From NCBI GenBank assembly GCA_013299045.1, contig JAAFJX010000013.1:55844-119843 (forward strand): DNA of 64,000 nucleotides. The letters are read 5' to 3'. This DNA comes from Cytophagales bacterium (GTDB taxonomy: Bacteria; Bacteroidota; Bacteroidia; Cytophagales; Bernardetiaceae). Position numbers and translations under genes: made by a program. The notes under the pieces are model-generated. The model did not search any database, was not told where the DNA came from, and saw nothing but the letters and a program-made list of their open reading frames with translations. Numbering within the stretch: the first letter of the stretch is position 1; each line of letters begins with the position of its first letter. Shown in pieces: positions 1-10,295 of the stretch.

Positions 1-186
1 GAGATGGATGAGGTAACGCTCATGCGATACGTACGTGGTGAAGTGGCTTATCTGACACCTATTAATGAGGAAAAGATAGCATCCGCACTCGGCGCAAGGT
101 CTTATGAAGAACTGGAAGAACGCGTCATGCGGACACATACCATTGCAAAGATGCAGGAAAAAAATAGCGGCAATAAAGCTAGATAA
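1..186 (+). CDS. C-terminal part of a small HTH-like protein (5' end outside window)
   Basis: The reading frame is open from base 1, with an ATG at 4, and ends at 184-186. The 60 visible residues match the C-terminal half of the next gene: both share a pattern of Glu-Glu-(Lys/Arg)-(Ile/Leu)-Ala, Leu-Gly, Ser-(Tyr/Val)-Glu-Glu and a following acidic helix. The segment TLMRYVRGE lines up with the putative recognition helix of that neighbour (TLARLLALEG). I therefore read it as the end of a paralogue whose N-terminus lies upstream of the window, although a complete 60-residue protein starting at base 4 cannot be excluded. Function is unknown; DNA binding is inferred only from the neighbour. Confidence 0.55.
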   Translation, partial: EMDEVTLMRYVRGEVAYLTPINEEKIASALGARSYEELEERVMRTHTIAKMQEKNSGNKAR

Positions 187-200
187 ATTTTCCGATTTTT

Positions 201-242
201 AGAGCTGGGGCAAAGTCATAGTGCAGACCGCGCCCCAGTTCT
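201..242 (+). terminator. GC-rich hairpin after the first gene
   Basis: Bases 201-211 (AGAGCTGGGGC) pair with 232-242 (GCCCCAGTTCT), with one G-T wobble and a 20-base loop. The hairpin sits 15 bases after the stop codon. It is followed by A residues rather than a T-run, so it is not a textbook intrinsic terminator. It may act as a processing or stability hairpin. Confidence 0.45.
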
Positions 243-264
243 AAAAAAAGAGCAAAATAATTCA

Positions 265-309
265 CTCCATAACGTGAAGTAAATTATAGTTACCAATTTC
301 TCAAATTTG
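265..309 (+). promoter_or_regulatory. Promoter with repeated upstream element (copy 1)
   Basis: At 265-286 lies CTCCATA, two variable bases, GTGAAGT, one variable base, AATTA. After 15 bases comes CAAATTTG at 302-309, one mismatch from the Bacteroidetes -7 box TAnnTTTG. The same element with the same spacing occurs at 666-710. The predicted transcript start, about base 314, lies upstream of the ATG at 337 and downstream of the TTG at 307, which argues for the ATG as the start codon of the next gene. Confidence 0.5.
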
Positions 310-336
310 TCAAAAAAGCAAATTGTTCCCAAAACT

Positions 337-636
337 ATGAATACTAAAATTAGAAACACACTTTCAAAGCTAATAGCCGAGAAAAACCAAGAGGAAGAGC
401 CACTCAGCTATAAATCGTGCAAGCAGATAGCCTCACACATTGGGTGTAGCGCCAACACGCTGGCACGCCTGCTGGCCTTAGAGGGCTTTAAGCCTACCCA
501 CAACATGAAGCAAGACCTAGAAGAGCGCCTTGCTCAGCATTTGGGCTTTGGTTCGGTCGAAGAAATGGAGGATTGGGTCATTACGGAAACGGCTATTGAG
601 GATTTCAGAAATTTTATGCGACGCGAAAACAAATAG
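337..636 (+). CDS. Small helix-turn-helix-like protein
   Basis: This 99-residue protein contains a probable helix-turn-helix around residues 31-50 (CKQIASHIGCSANTLARLL), followed by a helical acidic region resembling the end of the upstream gene. I chose the ATG at 337 over the TTG at 307 because a -7 box covers 302-309. The protein is not assignable to a named family from sequence alone; small DNA-binding regulator is the best guess. It lies between two copies of the same promoter element, so autoregulation or control of the lipoprotein gene downstream is possible (inference). Confidence 0.55.
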   Translation: MNTKIRNTLSKLIAEKNQEEEPLSYKSCKQIASHIGCSANTLARLLALEGFKPTHNMKQDLEERLAQHLGFGSVEEMEDWVITETAIEDFRNFMRRENK

Positions 637-665
637 CCTCCTTCGCCAAAGCAGCCTTGTTTCTG

Positions 666-710
666 CTCCATACTGTGAAGTGAATTAGCTAAGTCTCTGC
701 GCTAATTTTG
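666..710 (+). promoter_or_regulatory. Promoter with repeated upstream element (copy 2)
   Basis: The same upstream element as at 265-286 occurs here at 666-687 (CTCCATA..GTGAAGT.AATTA). It is followed after 15 bases by TAATTTTG (703-710), an exact TAnnTTTG -7 box. It would drive the lipoprotein gene at 792 with a leader of roughly 75 bases. Identical element-to-box spacing at two places suggests an operator or activator site rather than chance similarity. Confidence 0.55.
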
Positions 711-791
711 TCATAACCTAAGGGTGCAGCCCAAGCCGAAAAGCTGTTCTGAACGAGTAGGCACGTTTTAAGTATTTAAATTTCTTTCGTC

Positions 792-1157
792 ATGAAAAAA
801 TCTGTTATTTATTTGAGTCTTTATTTGAGTTTGTTCCTGCTCTTTGCTTCATGCGACAAAAAGGAAAACCCCGCCACAACAGGTAATTTACTCGTGCGCG
901 TTAAACTGGCAGGCTCTACTGGCCTCCTAACAGACGTTATTGTGGGCGTAGCCACTTCGCAAGATAATTTAGACAACGGCACTTACCTCAAAGAAGTAGA
1001 TGCTGATGCCAAAGGTGATGTGTTATTTAAAGACCTATTGCCAAACACCTACTACTACGACTGCGACGCTGTTGTGGCAGGACAATCATACTACGGTGAA
1101 GGCCAAATACAAATCGTAGCTGGTAAAACAACCGAAGTCGTTTTAGAAGTCAAATAA
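792..1157 (+). CDS. Small predicted lipoprotein
   Basis: The protein is 121 residues long. Residues 1-20 are a signal peptide ending in a lipobox (LFASC, Cys21), so the mature protein should be lipid-anchored in the cell envelope. The remaining ~100 residues look like one beta-rich domain resembling Cna-B/carboxypeptidase-regulatory-like folds (alternating strands; LLVRVKLAG, DVLFKDLLPNTYYYDC, TTEVVLEVK). The family call is weak. The gene is monocistronic, with a promoter at 666-710 and a strong terminator right behind it. Confidence 0.7.
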   Translation: MKKSVIYLSLYLSLFLLFASCDKKENPATTGNLLVRVKLAGSTGLLTDVIVGVATSQDNLDNGTYLKEVDADAKGDVLFKDLLPNTYYYDCDAVVAGQSYYGEGQIQIVAGKTTEVVLEVK

Positions 1158-1185
1158 GCTCACAAAAGCCTTTTTGTACATACTG

Positions 1186-1227
1186 AAAGCGCTCAGTTAG
1201 ATGAATACCACTAGCTGAGCGCTTTTT
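1186..1227 (+). terminator. Intrinsic terminator of the lipoprotein gene
   Basis: Bases 1186-1200 pair with 1211-1225 over 15 positions (core AAAGCGCTCAG / CTGAGCGCTTT) with one wobble and a 10-base loop, followed by T residues. It lies 28 bases after the lipoprotein stop codon. Confidence 0.85.
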
Positions 1228-1430
1228 GTTTGAAGAAACATGGTATTGTTCAGCAGGATATTTTTTTGCAGAACAGATTTTGCAACTCTTTTGGAATGTC
1301 TATACCCAAAGACTAAGTCTTAAACCGAGTATGTCCCCAAGAAAGTGTAATTTGTTTCTCATTAAAAAAGTTTACCAAATGGCAGGCAACCGACTCGCTA
1401 GAGCTGTTAGTGTACAAAAGTACTCAACCA

Positions 1431-2114
1431 TTATAACTTTATATTGGGAACTAGGTTGTCAATTTTCTGCTTGAACTGTTCTGCTAACTCTTCTTCTAAG
1501 CGCGCAAAATCTGTTTGAACATAGGTCGCTTTGAAGTGCCCATCGTTTAAGTGAAGAATCCTGTTCGCCAATTTAGTAAATGTAGAAAAAATATGCGAGG
1601 ACATTAAAATACACTTCTGCGGCAGTATGCGCAGCAAAATTTGCGTCATAGTCTGTGTGCCGTCAAGGTCTAAACCATTAAAAGGCTCGTCTAGAATCAG
1701 AATTGGGCGCTTCTGGAGCAGTACCCGCATAAAAGCCAATTTTTTGCGCATACCCGACGAATAGTTAGCTGCATAGCTGTTTAAATCCAACTCAAAAAGT
1801 TGGTTCAGTTCCTCTATCTCTAGGGGCGCTGCGCCAATAAGCTGCAAATATTCGCTACCTTTCATATATTCATAAAAAAAGTTATCCGTTTCTAAAAAAG
1901 CTATATCGGTAGGTTTAATGGGAATCCCTTTCCATGTAAGCGCAGTATAACGCGCTGGTTGCAAGCCCAATATAGCCCTAAAAAGCGTACTTTTACCGCT
2001 GCCGTTCAAGCCCAATATGCCTATAAGCTCTCCTTGATGTGCATTCAGTTCCAAGTTCTCTATAACCTTATGCTGCCCATAGCTTACGTATAAATTATTA
2101 ATAACCAAAGACAT
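1431..2114 (-). CDS. ABC transporter ATP-binding protein
   Basis: A 227-residue single ABC ATPase domain. Visible motifs: Walker A GLNGSGKST (around residue 35), signature YSSGMRKKLAF, Walker B ILILDEPFNGLD, and the switch histidine region LMSSHIF. These are complete, so it should hydrolyse ATP and power an export or gliding-type transporter. No permease gene is adjacent, so the substrate is unknown. The short signature variant SSGMRKKL resembles multidrug/ABC-2-type ATPases such as CcmA/GldA-like proteins (inference). It is transcribed divergently from galE across an 86-base gap. Confidence 0.85.
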   Translation of the reverse strand: MSLVINNLYVSYGQHKVIENLELNAHQGELIGILGLNGSGKSTLFRAILGLQPARYTALTWKGIPIKPTDIAFLETDNFFYEYMKGSEYLQLIGAAPLEIEELNQLFELDLNSYAANYSSGMRKKLAFMRVLLQKRPILILDEPFNGLDLDGTQTMTQILLRILPQKCILMSSHIFSTFTKLANRILHLNDGHFKATYVQTDFARLEEELAEQFKQKIDNLVPNIKL

Positions 2115-2180
2115 AAAAAGAAATTTACTTTTAGTGAACCTTTATGTGTGCAATGAAACAGCAAAAACCACAAAAAATAC

Positions 2181-2188
2181 TATGTTTG
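2181..2188 (+). promoter_or_regulatory. -7 box upstream of galE
   Basis: TATGTTTG matches TAnnTTTG exactly and lies 12 bases before the ATG at 2201. Transcription from it would give a leader of under 10 bases, so it supports the 2201 start over the upstream ATGs at 2144 and 2153. No clear -33 TTTG is visible. Confidence 0.5.
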
Positions 2189-2200
2189 CAAAAAAAACGT

Positions 2201-3232
2201 ATGAAAAAACGACTCTTCGTTACGGGTGGCATGGGTTACATTGGCTCACATACTCTCATAGAATTGGCAGAACATACAGATTATGAACTGATTAGCCTGG
2301 ACAGCTTTCAAAATTCTGTGCCACACGTCCAGCAGCGCCTTGAGCGCGTACTGGGGCGCAAAATTTTGAACGAAGCAGTTGATTTATGCGATATGCCGCG
2401 CCTCGAGGCTGCATTTCAAAAATATGCACCAATTGAGGGCATCATTCATTTTGCAGCGCTCAAGTCAGTGCCTGATTCTGTTGCAAACCCTGTTTTTTAC
2501 TACCGCAATAATTTAGTCTCTTTGCTGAACGTTCTCGAATGTGTGGAAAAGTATCAAGTTAAAAACTTTATATTTTCTTCTTCGTGTGCTATTTATGGCG
2601 AAGTAGCTAAGTTGCCTGTTTTTGAAGGCAGCATACAGAATATGCCGCAGTCGCCTTATGCACACACCAAGCAAATGGGCGAGCGCATTATTCAAGATTT
2701 TATGGTGCAAAAAAACGGGATTAACTGCATCATTTTGCGCTATTTTAATCCCGTTGGCGCGCACGTTTCGGGCTTAATTGGCGAAGAACCTCTCAACAAA
2801 CCAACCAATTTACTACCGCTCCTGACGCGCACCGCGGCGGGCTTGCAAACGGAACTCCTTGTTTTTGGTAGCGACTACCCCACGCGCGATGGCTCTTGCA
2901 TACGCGACTACGTACATGTATCGGACATTGCGCAGGCACACGTCTTGGCACTCAAATACGCCGTCCAGAACCCTAAAATGGGCTTAGAGGTCTTTAATTT
3001 GGGTAGCGGAGAGGGAGTATCGGTGCTTGAGGCGATACATACTTTTCAGGAAATTATTGGCAAAACACTGAATTACCGCATAGTAGAGCGCAGAGCTGGA
3101 GATTTGGCCGCTATTTATTCAGACTCCAGCCATGCCGCCAAACATTTGGGCTGGAGATGCCAACGCAGTTTGGCCGATATGCTAGAAAGCGCTTGGAAAT
3201 GGCAACAAACCCTTGCTTCAGAACAAAGCTAA
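2201..3232 (+). CDS. galE: UDP-glucose 4-epimerase
   Basis: A short-chain dehydrogenase/reductase that interconverts UDP-glucose and UDP-galactose (Leloir pathway and supply of galactose for surface glycans), cytoplasmic, NAD-dependent. The 343 residues match the usual length. Seen: N-terminal Rossmann motif VTGGMGYIGSHT, catalytic Ser-Tyr-Lys arrangement (FSSSCAIYGE then SPYAHTKQMGE), and the GSDYPTRDGSCIRDYVHV segment typical of GalE. Frame-open sequence continues upstream to ATGs at 2144 and 2153, but the Rossmann motif begins right after the ATG at 2201 and a -7 box lies between them. Confidence 0.93.
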   Translation: MKKRLFVTGGMGYIGSHTLIELAEHTDYELISLDSFQNSVPHVQQRLERVLGRKILNEAVDLCDMPRLEAAFQKYAPIEGIIHFAALKSVPDSVANPVFYYRNNLVSLLNVLECVEKYQVKNFIFSSSCAIYGEVAKLPVFEGSIQNMPQSPYAHTKQMGERIIQDFMVQKNGINCIILRYFNPVGAHVSGLIGEEPLNKPTNLLPLLTRTAAGLQTELLVFGSDYPTRDGSCIRDYVHVSDIAQAHVLALKYAVQNPKMGLEVFNLGSGEGVSVLEAIHTFQEIIGKTLNYRIVERRAGDLAAIYSDSSHAAKHLGWRCQRSLADMLESAWKWQQTLASEQS

Positions 3233-3323
3233 GGAAATTTAGCCTAGTCTTGTAAGAATTTAAGTCGTCAAAACGTTTATTTATACATAGCACACGCTCA
3301 AAAGCCACCCTAAAATAGCCCAT

Positions 3324-4559
3324 ATGCAATCTGTTTCTTTTATAAAAACTATCTTGATAGTCTGTTTTTTATTTTTCTTGTGCCATTTCAGCACAAAAGC
3401 ACAAGACGAGCTGCCTTCTTTGGACAGTGTCAAAATGTTACTGACTGACCCCACTATACAGCTAGAATGCACAGACGCTATTAATGCGCTCTACAATTTT
3501 GAATTTAGCAAGGCAGACGTACAATTCAACAAATTGAGACGCGCTTATCCTAACCACCCTTTGCCTTATTTTTTGATGGCGCTTACGTATTGGTGGCGAA
3601 TAAAACCAGGCTTGGATACAGAAAGGGAAAAAAACCTGACCCCCTCCGAAAAAAAGAATGAAGACCGCTTTATGGCCTACTTGGACAGCGCGATAAAATA
3701 TGGCGACAAAATGTTTGATAAGGATAACAAGAATATAGAAGCTGCCTTCTTCTTGTCGGGGGCCTACGGCTTCAAGGGGCGGCTTTTGGGCGAGCGCAAA
3801 CAGTTTCTGAAAGCCGCTAATGCGGGCAGAAATGCCATCAAATACTTAGAAAAATGCGAAGAGAGAGGAAGTGATTTTAGTCCTGAGTTTTTGTTCGGCG
3901 ACGGTCTTTACAACTACTATGCAGCCTATTTGCCTGATATGAAGCCTTCGCTTAAACCAATTTTGTGGTTTTTTAAGAACGGCGATAAAAAATTAGGCAT
4001 ACAGCAGCTAGAAACCGTAGTCAGCGAAGCATTTTATACCAAAACAGAAGGTCAAGTATTTTTGGCAGAAATTTATGCCAATGAAAAGCAAAATGCCAAA
4101 TCGCTTGAGATAATGACCTATCTCTACACCAATTTTCCAGAGAACCCCGTCTTCATGCGCGATTACGCTAAGGCGCTCTATATGAGTGGGCGCGTAAGCG
4201 AAGCTGAACCTATTTGCCAACGTGTTTTGGCTGGTATTGAGGCCAAACGCGAGGGTTTTGAAGAAACGGGTGGCCGTTATGTCTGTTACTTTTTGGGCTA
4301 TTTGCACCGCTACCGCAAGGCAGACCCCAAAACAGCCATTGAATATTATAAAAAGAGCATAGAGTTTGCCAAAAAGAGCGAAAATGAAAAAGCAGGCTAT
4401 GCCAAAGCGGCTATTTTAGAACTGGCTGAACTCGCCGAACTCTTTGAAAACAAAACCGAAGCCATTATGTATTACGAAACCCTTAAAGACCTTGAAGACG
4501 ATAAGGATTCGCAAAATTACAAAAAAGCGAAGGAAAAGCTCAAGAAACTGAAGGAGTAG
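3324..4559 (+). CDS. Exported TPR-repeat protein
   Basis: A 411-residue protein with an N-terminal signal peptide (about 26 residues ending STKAQ), then helical tetratricopeptide-like repeats to the C-terminus, which is lysine- and glutamate-rich. It probably acts as a periplasmic or envelope scaffold. Helical pairs can be seen around residues 50-90, 110-170, 220-290 and 320-400. There is no catalytic domain, and the binding partner cannot be named. It stands alone between galE and a non-coding repeat region. Confidence 0.75.
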   Translation: MQSVSFIKTILIVCFLFFLCHFSTKAQDELPSLDSVKMLLTDPTIQLECTDAINALYNFEFSKADVQFNKLRRAYPNHPLPYFLMALTYWWRIKPGLDTEREKNLTPSEKKNEDRFMAYLDSAIKYGDKMFDKDNKNIEAAFFLSGAYGFKGRLLGERKQFLKAANAGRNAIKYLEKCEERGSDFSPEFLFGDGLYNYYAAYLPDMKPSLKPILWFFKNGDKKLGIQQLETVVSEAFYTKTEGQVFLAEIYANEKQNAKSLEIMTYLYTNFPENPVFMRDYAKALYMSGRVSEAEPICQRVLAGIEAKREGFEETGGRYVCYFLGYLHRYRKADPKTAIEYYKKSIEFAKKSENEKAGYAKAAILELAELAELFENKTEAIMYYETLKDLEDDKDSQNYKKAKEKLKKLKE

Positions 4560-4616
4560 GTCTTCTCAAAAGATTTGGAAGTTTATATTGTGAACCTTAT
4601 TTTTGTAACTGATAGA

Positions 4617-4834
4617 TAGCCGTCCCTTAAAAAGTACATTCAATAGATGTAAGCTAAATTTAAGGAGAATAGTTTACCTATTTTGGGAACACCTTGACGG
4701 CCTTTGATAGACTTCTCTACTTTTTGCCTTAATGCAGAACTGAAGCGCGCGCTGAAAGTTCCGACCGTAGGGCATAGCAAAAAAATCAAGCCTCGCAAAA
4801 GGCCAATTTAGATGAAAAATAACTTTTTTCATCT
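4617..4834 (+). repeat. Dispersed ~200-bp non-coding repeat, copy A
   Basis: Begins with TAGCCGTCCCTTAAAA and ends in an A/T hairpin (GATGAAAAA...TTTTTCATC). It is nearly the same sequence as 30857-31080 and, inverted, as 43628-43783. Shared tracts include AAGTACATTCAATAGATG, GCATAGCAAAAAAATCAAGC and CCTCGCAAAAGGCCAATT. No sensible reading frame runs through it in any copy. It may be a MITE, the decayed end of an insertion sequence, or a repeated small RNA with a terminal hairpin. Confidence 0.75.
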
Positions 4835-5369
4835 AAACCAGCGAATGGCTTTTTCTTTGATTCACTCTCTTGCAAAACATAGTTGCACAGAAACTCTCAC
4901 TCTCTGATATTTGAGCCATTCGCTTTTGTCTGATGCAAGGCATGGCAGACCGCAAGAAGCCCTTGAGATTTTGCCAGTTATTTGACAAAATAAGCTAAAA
5001 CTAAGATATTTTGAATACGAAATACTTATTTAGCTTTTTGATAATAAATATCTTACGTGTTTTTTAAATAGAAAATTAGATAGTAAGACTTCTTGCGCTT
5101 AAAGCCTATCGGTTTGTCAATTTCATTCCCCAAAAACTACCAACATGAAATGGTGAGTTCACCATTTTGATATAAAACTCATCGAGCCTCCCACTACCAA
5201 CGGCAATTTTGTGTTCAGGCTGGTTATGGTATTTGAAAATAGAGACAGATTACAGCACAGCACCAACAAGGTCAGATTGACGAGGTAGCATAATTTTCGT
5301 GATGCTGCTTTCAAACTTTTGCCGCCACTCGCACACAGTATGCAAGGCGCATCATTCAGAGGAGCGACT
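4835..5369. other. Non-coding stretch with two inverted repeats
   Basis: No supportable gene. GCGAATGGCT (about 4841-4850) is repeated inverted as AGCCATTCGC (about 4914-4923). A near-perfect palindrome lies at 5148-5167 (AAATGGTGA, GT, TCACCATTT). The second could serve as a processing hairpin downstream of the minus-strand gene ending at 5370, but it lacks a T-run. Nothing else was recognised. Confidence 0.5.
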
Positions 5370-6065
5370 CTAGCGCATTTTTTTTACTTGAATGCTGGTT
5401 TGTTCTGAATACTGCCCAACTTCTTGTCCGGTGTCGTCGCGGACGAAGATGCCCATATAATACCATGTTGTATTGTTCTCGGGGAGCGGAGTTCGGTCTT
5501 GATACTCGCTGCGTGGGTCATTAGTTAAAAAAACGAAATCACCCTCGCCACGCTTGACGTAGATGTTGATAGAGTCTGCACCCTGTTTGCGCCATTTGAT
5601 AACTACACGCCCACCCGATAGCGTGAGTTTGATTTCTGGTTGCAAGCTATCCAAATCCACAAAAACTTCTTCCCCAATAATGCCCAATGAGCGCCCAATG
5701 GATTCGTTGTAGCTATTGCTGAGTTTTATGACTTTTACCAAGCGCCTTACTCGCCCAAAAATGCCAGAATTAACCATAGTAGGGGGGGGGGGTAAAATCG
5801 GCGAGGTGGGAATAATAGCAGCCGAACCAGCGTCTTCACTGCTCCGCAACGAGTCCTTGAAGGCCACGTAGTGCTGAGAGTAGTTTTTGACCATCTCAAG
5901 GGTTTCTACCGCATATTCAAACATGGCTGCGTCTTTATGTAAGTTTTCTAATTCTTTACTGGGTATGCTCAAAAGATTAGCAAAGTTGGGCAGCTGCGCC
6001 GCAAAATTATTGAGCCAACTTACCTTAGCGCTGTCTGAATCAGGGATATAGCTTTTCTTTTTCAT
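5370..6065 (-). CDS. Protein with C-terminal fibronectin-III-like domain and an 11-G tract
   Basis: A 231-residue protein of unknown role. I start it at the ATG at 6065 (MKKKSYIPDS), because the upstream in-frame extension to 6170 reads poorly. The first ~90 residues are helical, then comes a proline run (ILPPPPTM), and the last ~100 residues look like one fibronectin-III/Ig-like beta domain (LTLSGGRVVIKWRKQG, INIYVKRGEGDFVFL, WYYMGIFVRDD). There is no signal peptide. The proline run is encoded by 11 consecutive G on the plus strand (5782-5792), a slippage-prone tract in the middle of the gene. Confidence 0.65.
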   Translation of the reverse strand: MKKKSYIPDSDSAKVSWLNNFAAQLPNFANLLSIPSKELENLHKDAAMFEYAVETLEMVKNYSQHYVAFKDSLRSSEDAGSAAIIPTSPILPPPPTMVNSGIFGRVRRLVKVIKLSNSYNESIGRSLGIIGEEVFVDLDSLQPEIKLTLSGGRVVIKWRKQGADSINIYVKRGEGDFVFLTNDPRSEYQDRTPLPENNTTWYYMGIFVRDDTGQEVGQYSEQTSIQVKKMR

Positions 6066-6185
6066 GGTGTGGGTTTTCGTAATAATGTTGTGGGTGTAAG
6101 TTAAGATGGCGAATATTAGTAAATTTCTGCTTATGCGTGCGCAAAAGTAAACAAAAAATTGCTTAGCCAATGAATATTTTATGCA

Positions 6186-6223
6186 ACAAAAAAACGCTAA
6201 GAATTAGAGATGTTCTTAGCGTT
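6186..6223 (-). terminator. Intrinsic terminator of katG
   Basis: Bases 6193-6203 (AACGCTAAGAA) pair perfectly with 6213-6223 (TTCTTAGCGTT) around a 9-base loop. On the minus strand the stem is followed by seven T residues. It lies about 60 bases beyond the katG stop codon. Confidence 0.85.
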
Positions 6224-6285
6224 CTTCGTAACGGAATCAGCCATTCTTGTTTTTTGCAGAGCACTTCTTCAGCGCTGCCTAAAGA

Positions 6286-8960
<2,675 letters not shown>

Positions 8961-10130
8961 ATGAAAAGCATCAAAATTTTTGCCCTGAGCGCTGCTTGTC
9001 TTATCACCGTGTTTGCTTCGTGCGAGAAAGAAGACAAACCATTAGGAGTATTAAACCTTCCTAGCACCCCTTTTGACTATGTAACACTTAACCTCCCCAC
9101 TCATTTAACCACAAATTCGCTCATTGGGCCTGGCCAGAATGCAGCAACAGACAATGACAACACACCTAATACGAATCCCATCACAAATGCTGGTGCAACT
9201 TTGGGTAGAGTGCTTTTTTATGATAAAAAACTGAGTGCTAATGGTACAATAGCGTGTGCGTCTTGCCACAAACAAGAGAAAGGCTTCTCAGACGAGGCCA
9301 AACTTAGCTTAGGCTTCAAGAATGGCACTACCAGACGGCACTCCATGTCACTCGTTAATGCACGATGGTACGGACGTGAGCGCTTTTTTTGGGACGAAAG
9401 AGCCGAAACACTTGAAAAGCAGGTTTTGATGCCGTTCCAAGACCCTGTAGAAATGGGTATGACTCTAGAGCAAGTAGTTGGTGCTGTAAAAGAACAGTCT
9501 TATTATCCTGATTTATTTGAAAAGGCGTTTGGTAGCGAAGAAATCAATTCAGACCGCATATCAAAAGCCCTCGCACAGTTTGTTAGGAGCATCGTAAGCG
9601 TTAATAGCAAATATGACGCGGGCAGAAAACTCGTTAGTGCGCCCATCAACAATTTTCCTAACTTTAGTGCCAGCGAGAACAATGGCAAACGCTTGTTCTT
9701 TGCGCCTGTTGGGCCTGGGGGTGGTGCCGGCTGTATAGGTTGTCATTCAACGGAGGCATTTATAAACCCTGACAACGGCACAACCAACAACGGACTAGAT
9801 GCCATCTCTACCTCTGACCTGGGGGTATTTGAGGCCATCAACAATCCTATTTTTTTAGGTGCATTCAAGGTTCCTTCTCTTAAAAGTGTGGCTTTGTCTG
9901 CACCCTATATGCACGACGGCAGATTTATGACCTTAGAAGAGGTGGTAGAGCATTATAATAGCGGGATAAAGAATCACCCTAATTTGGCCAGAGCCTTAAA
10001 AGACCCTGCTGGTAATCCCATAAAACTTAATTTATCGGCACAAGACAAAACTGACTTGGTTAATTTTCTTAAAACTCTGACTGATGATAATCTTGCCAAA
10101 GACGTAAAGTTCAGCAGTCCTTTCAATTAA
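8961..10130 (+). CDS. Di-haem cytochrome c peroxidase, lipoprotein
   Basis: A 389-residue MauG/CcpA-type peroxidase that reduces periplasmic hydrogen peroxide with electrons from cytochromes. Seen: lipoprotein signal with lipobox (VFASC, Cys20), two c-type haem motifs (CASCH near residue 100; CIGCH near residue 260), and the C-terminal APYMHDGRF segment typical of the family. Placing it in the envelope complements cytoplasmic KatG, encoded divergently. MauG-like amino-acid-modifying activity is possible, but the neighbourhood favours peroxide detoxification. Confidence 0.9.
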   Translation: MKSIKIFALSAACLITVFASCEKEDKPLGVLNLPSTPFDYVTLNLPTHLTTNSLIGPGQNAATDNDNTPNTNPITNAGATLGRVLFYDKKLSANGTIACASCHKQEKGFSDEAKLSLGFKNGTTRRHSMSLVNARWYGRERFFWDERAETLEKQVLMPFQDPVEMGMTLEQVVGAVKEQSYYPDLFEKAFGSEEINSDRISKALAQFVRSIVSVNSKYDAGRKLVSAPINNFPNFSASENNGKRLFFAPVGPGGGAGCIGCHSTEAFINPDNGTTNNGLDAISTSDLGVFEAINNPIFLGAFKVPSLKSVALSAPYMHDGRFMTLEEVVEHYNSGIKNHPNLARALKDPAGNPIKLNLSAQDKTDLVNFLKTLTDDNLAKDVKFSSPFN

Positions 10131-10151
10131 ATAGTTGCAAATTGTGTTGAT

Positions 10152-10209
10152 GGTAAATGCTTAGAATCTAAGGAAAGTACTTAGCGTTAAAGCATTTACC
10201 TGTTTTTTT
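10152..10209 (+). terminator. Intrinsic terminator of the cytochrome c peroxidase gene
   Basis: GGTAAATGCTT (10152-10162) pairs perfectly with AAGCATTTACC (10190-10200) and is followed by TGTTTTTTTA. It lies 21 bases after the stop codon. Confidence 0.85.
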
Positions 10210-10295
10210 ATTCTACCTTCAAATGCTGCATTGATGGATAGAGTACAACCGCAATAAAAATAGCCTCGGCGGAAGTTGGCAAAAAGACTAAGGCG

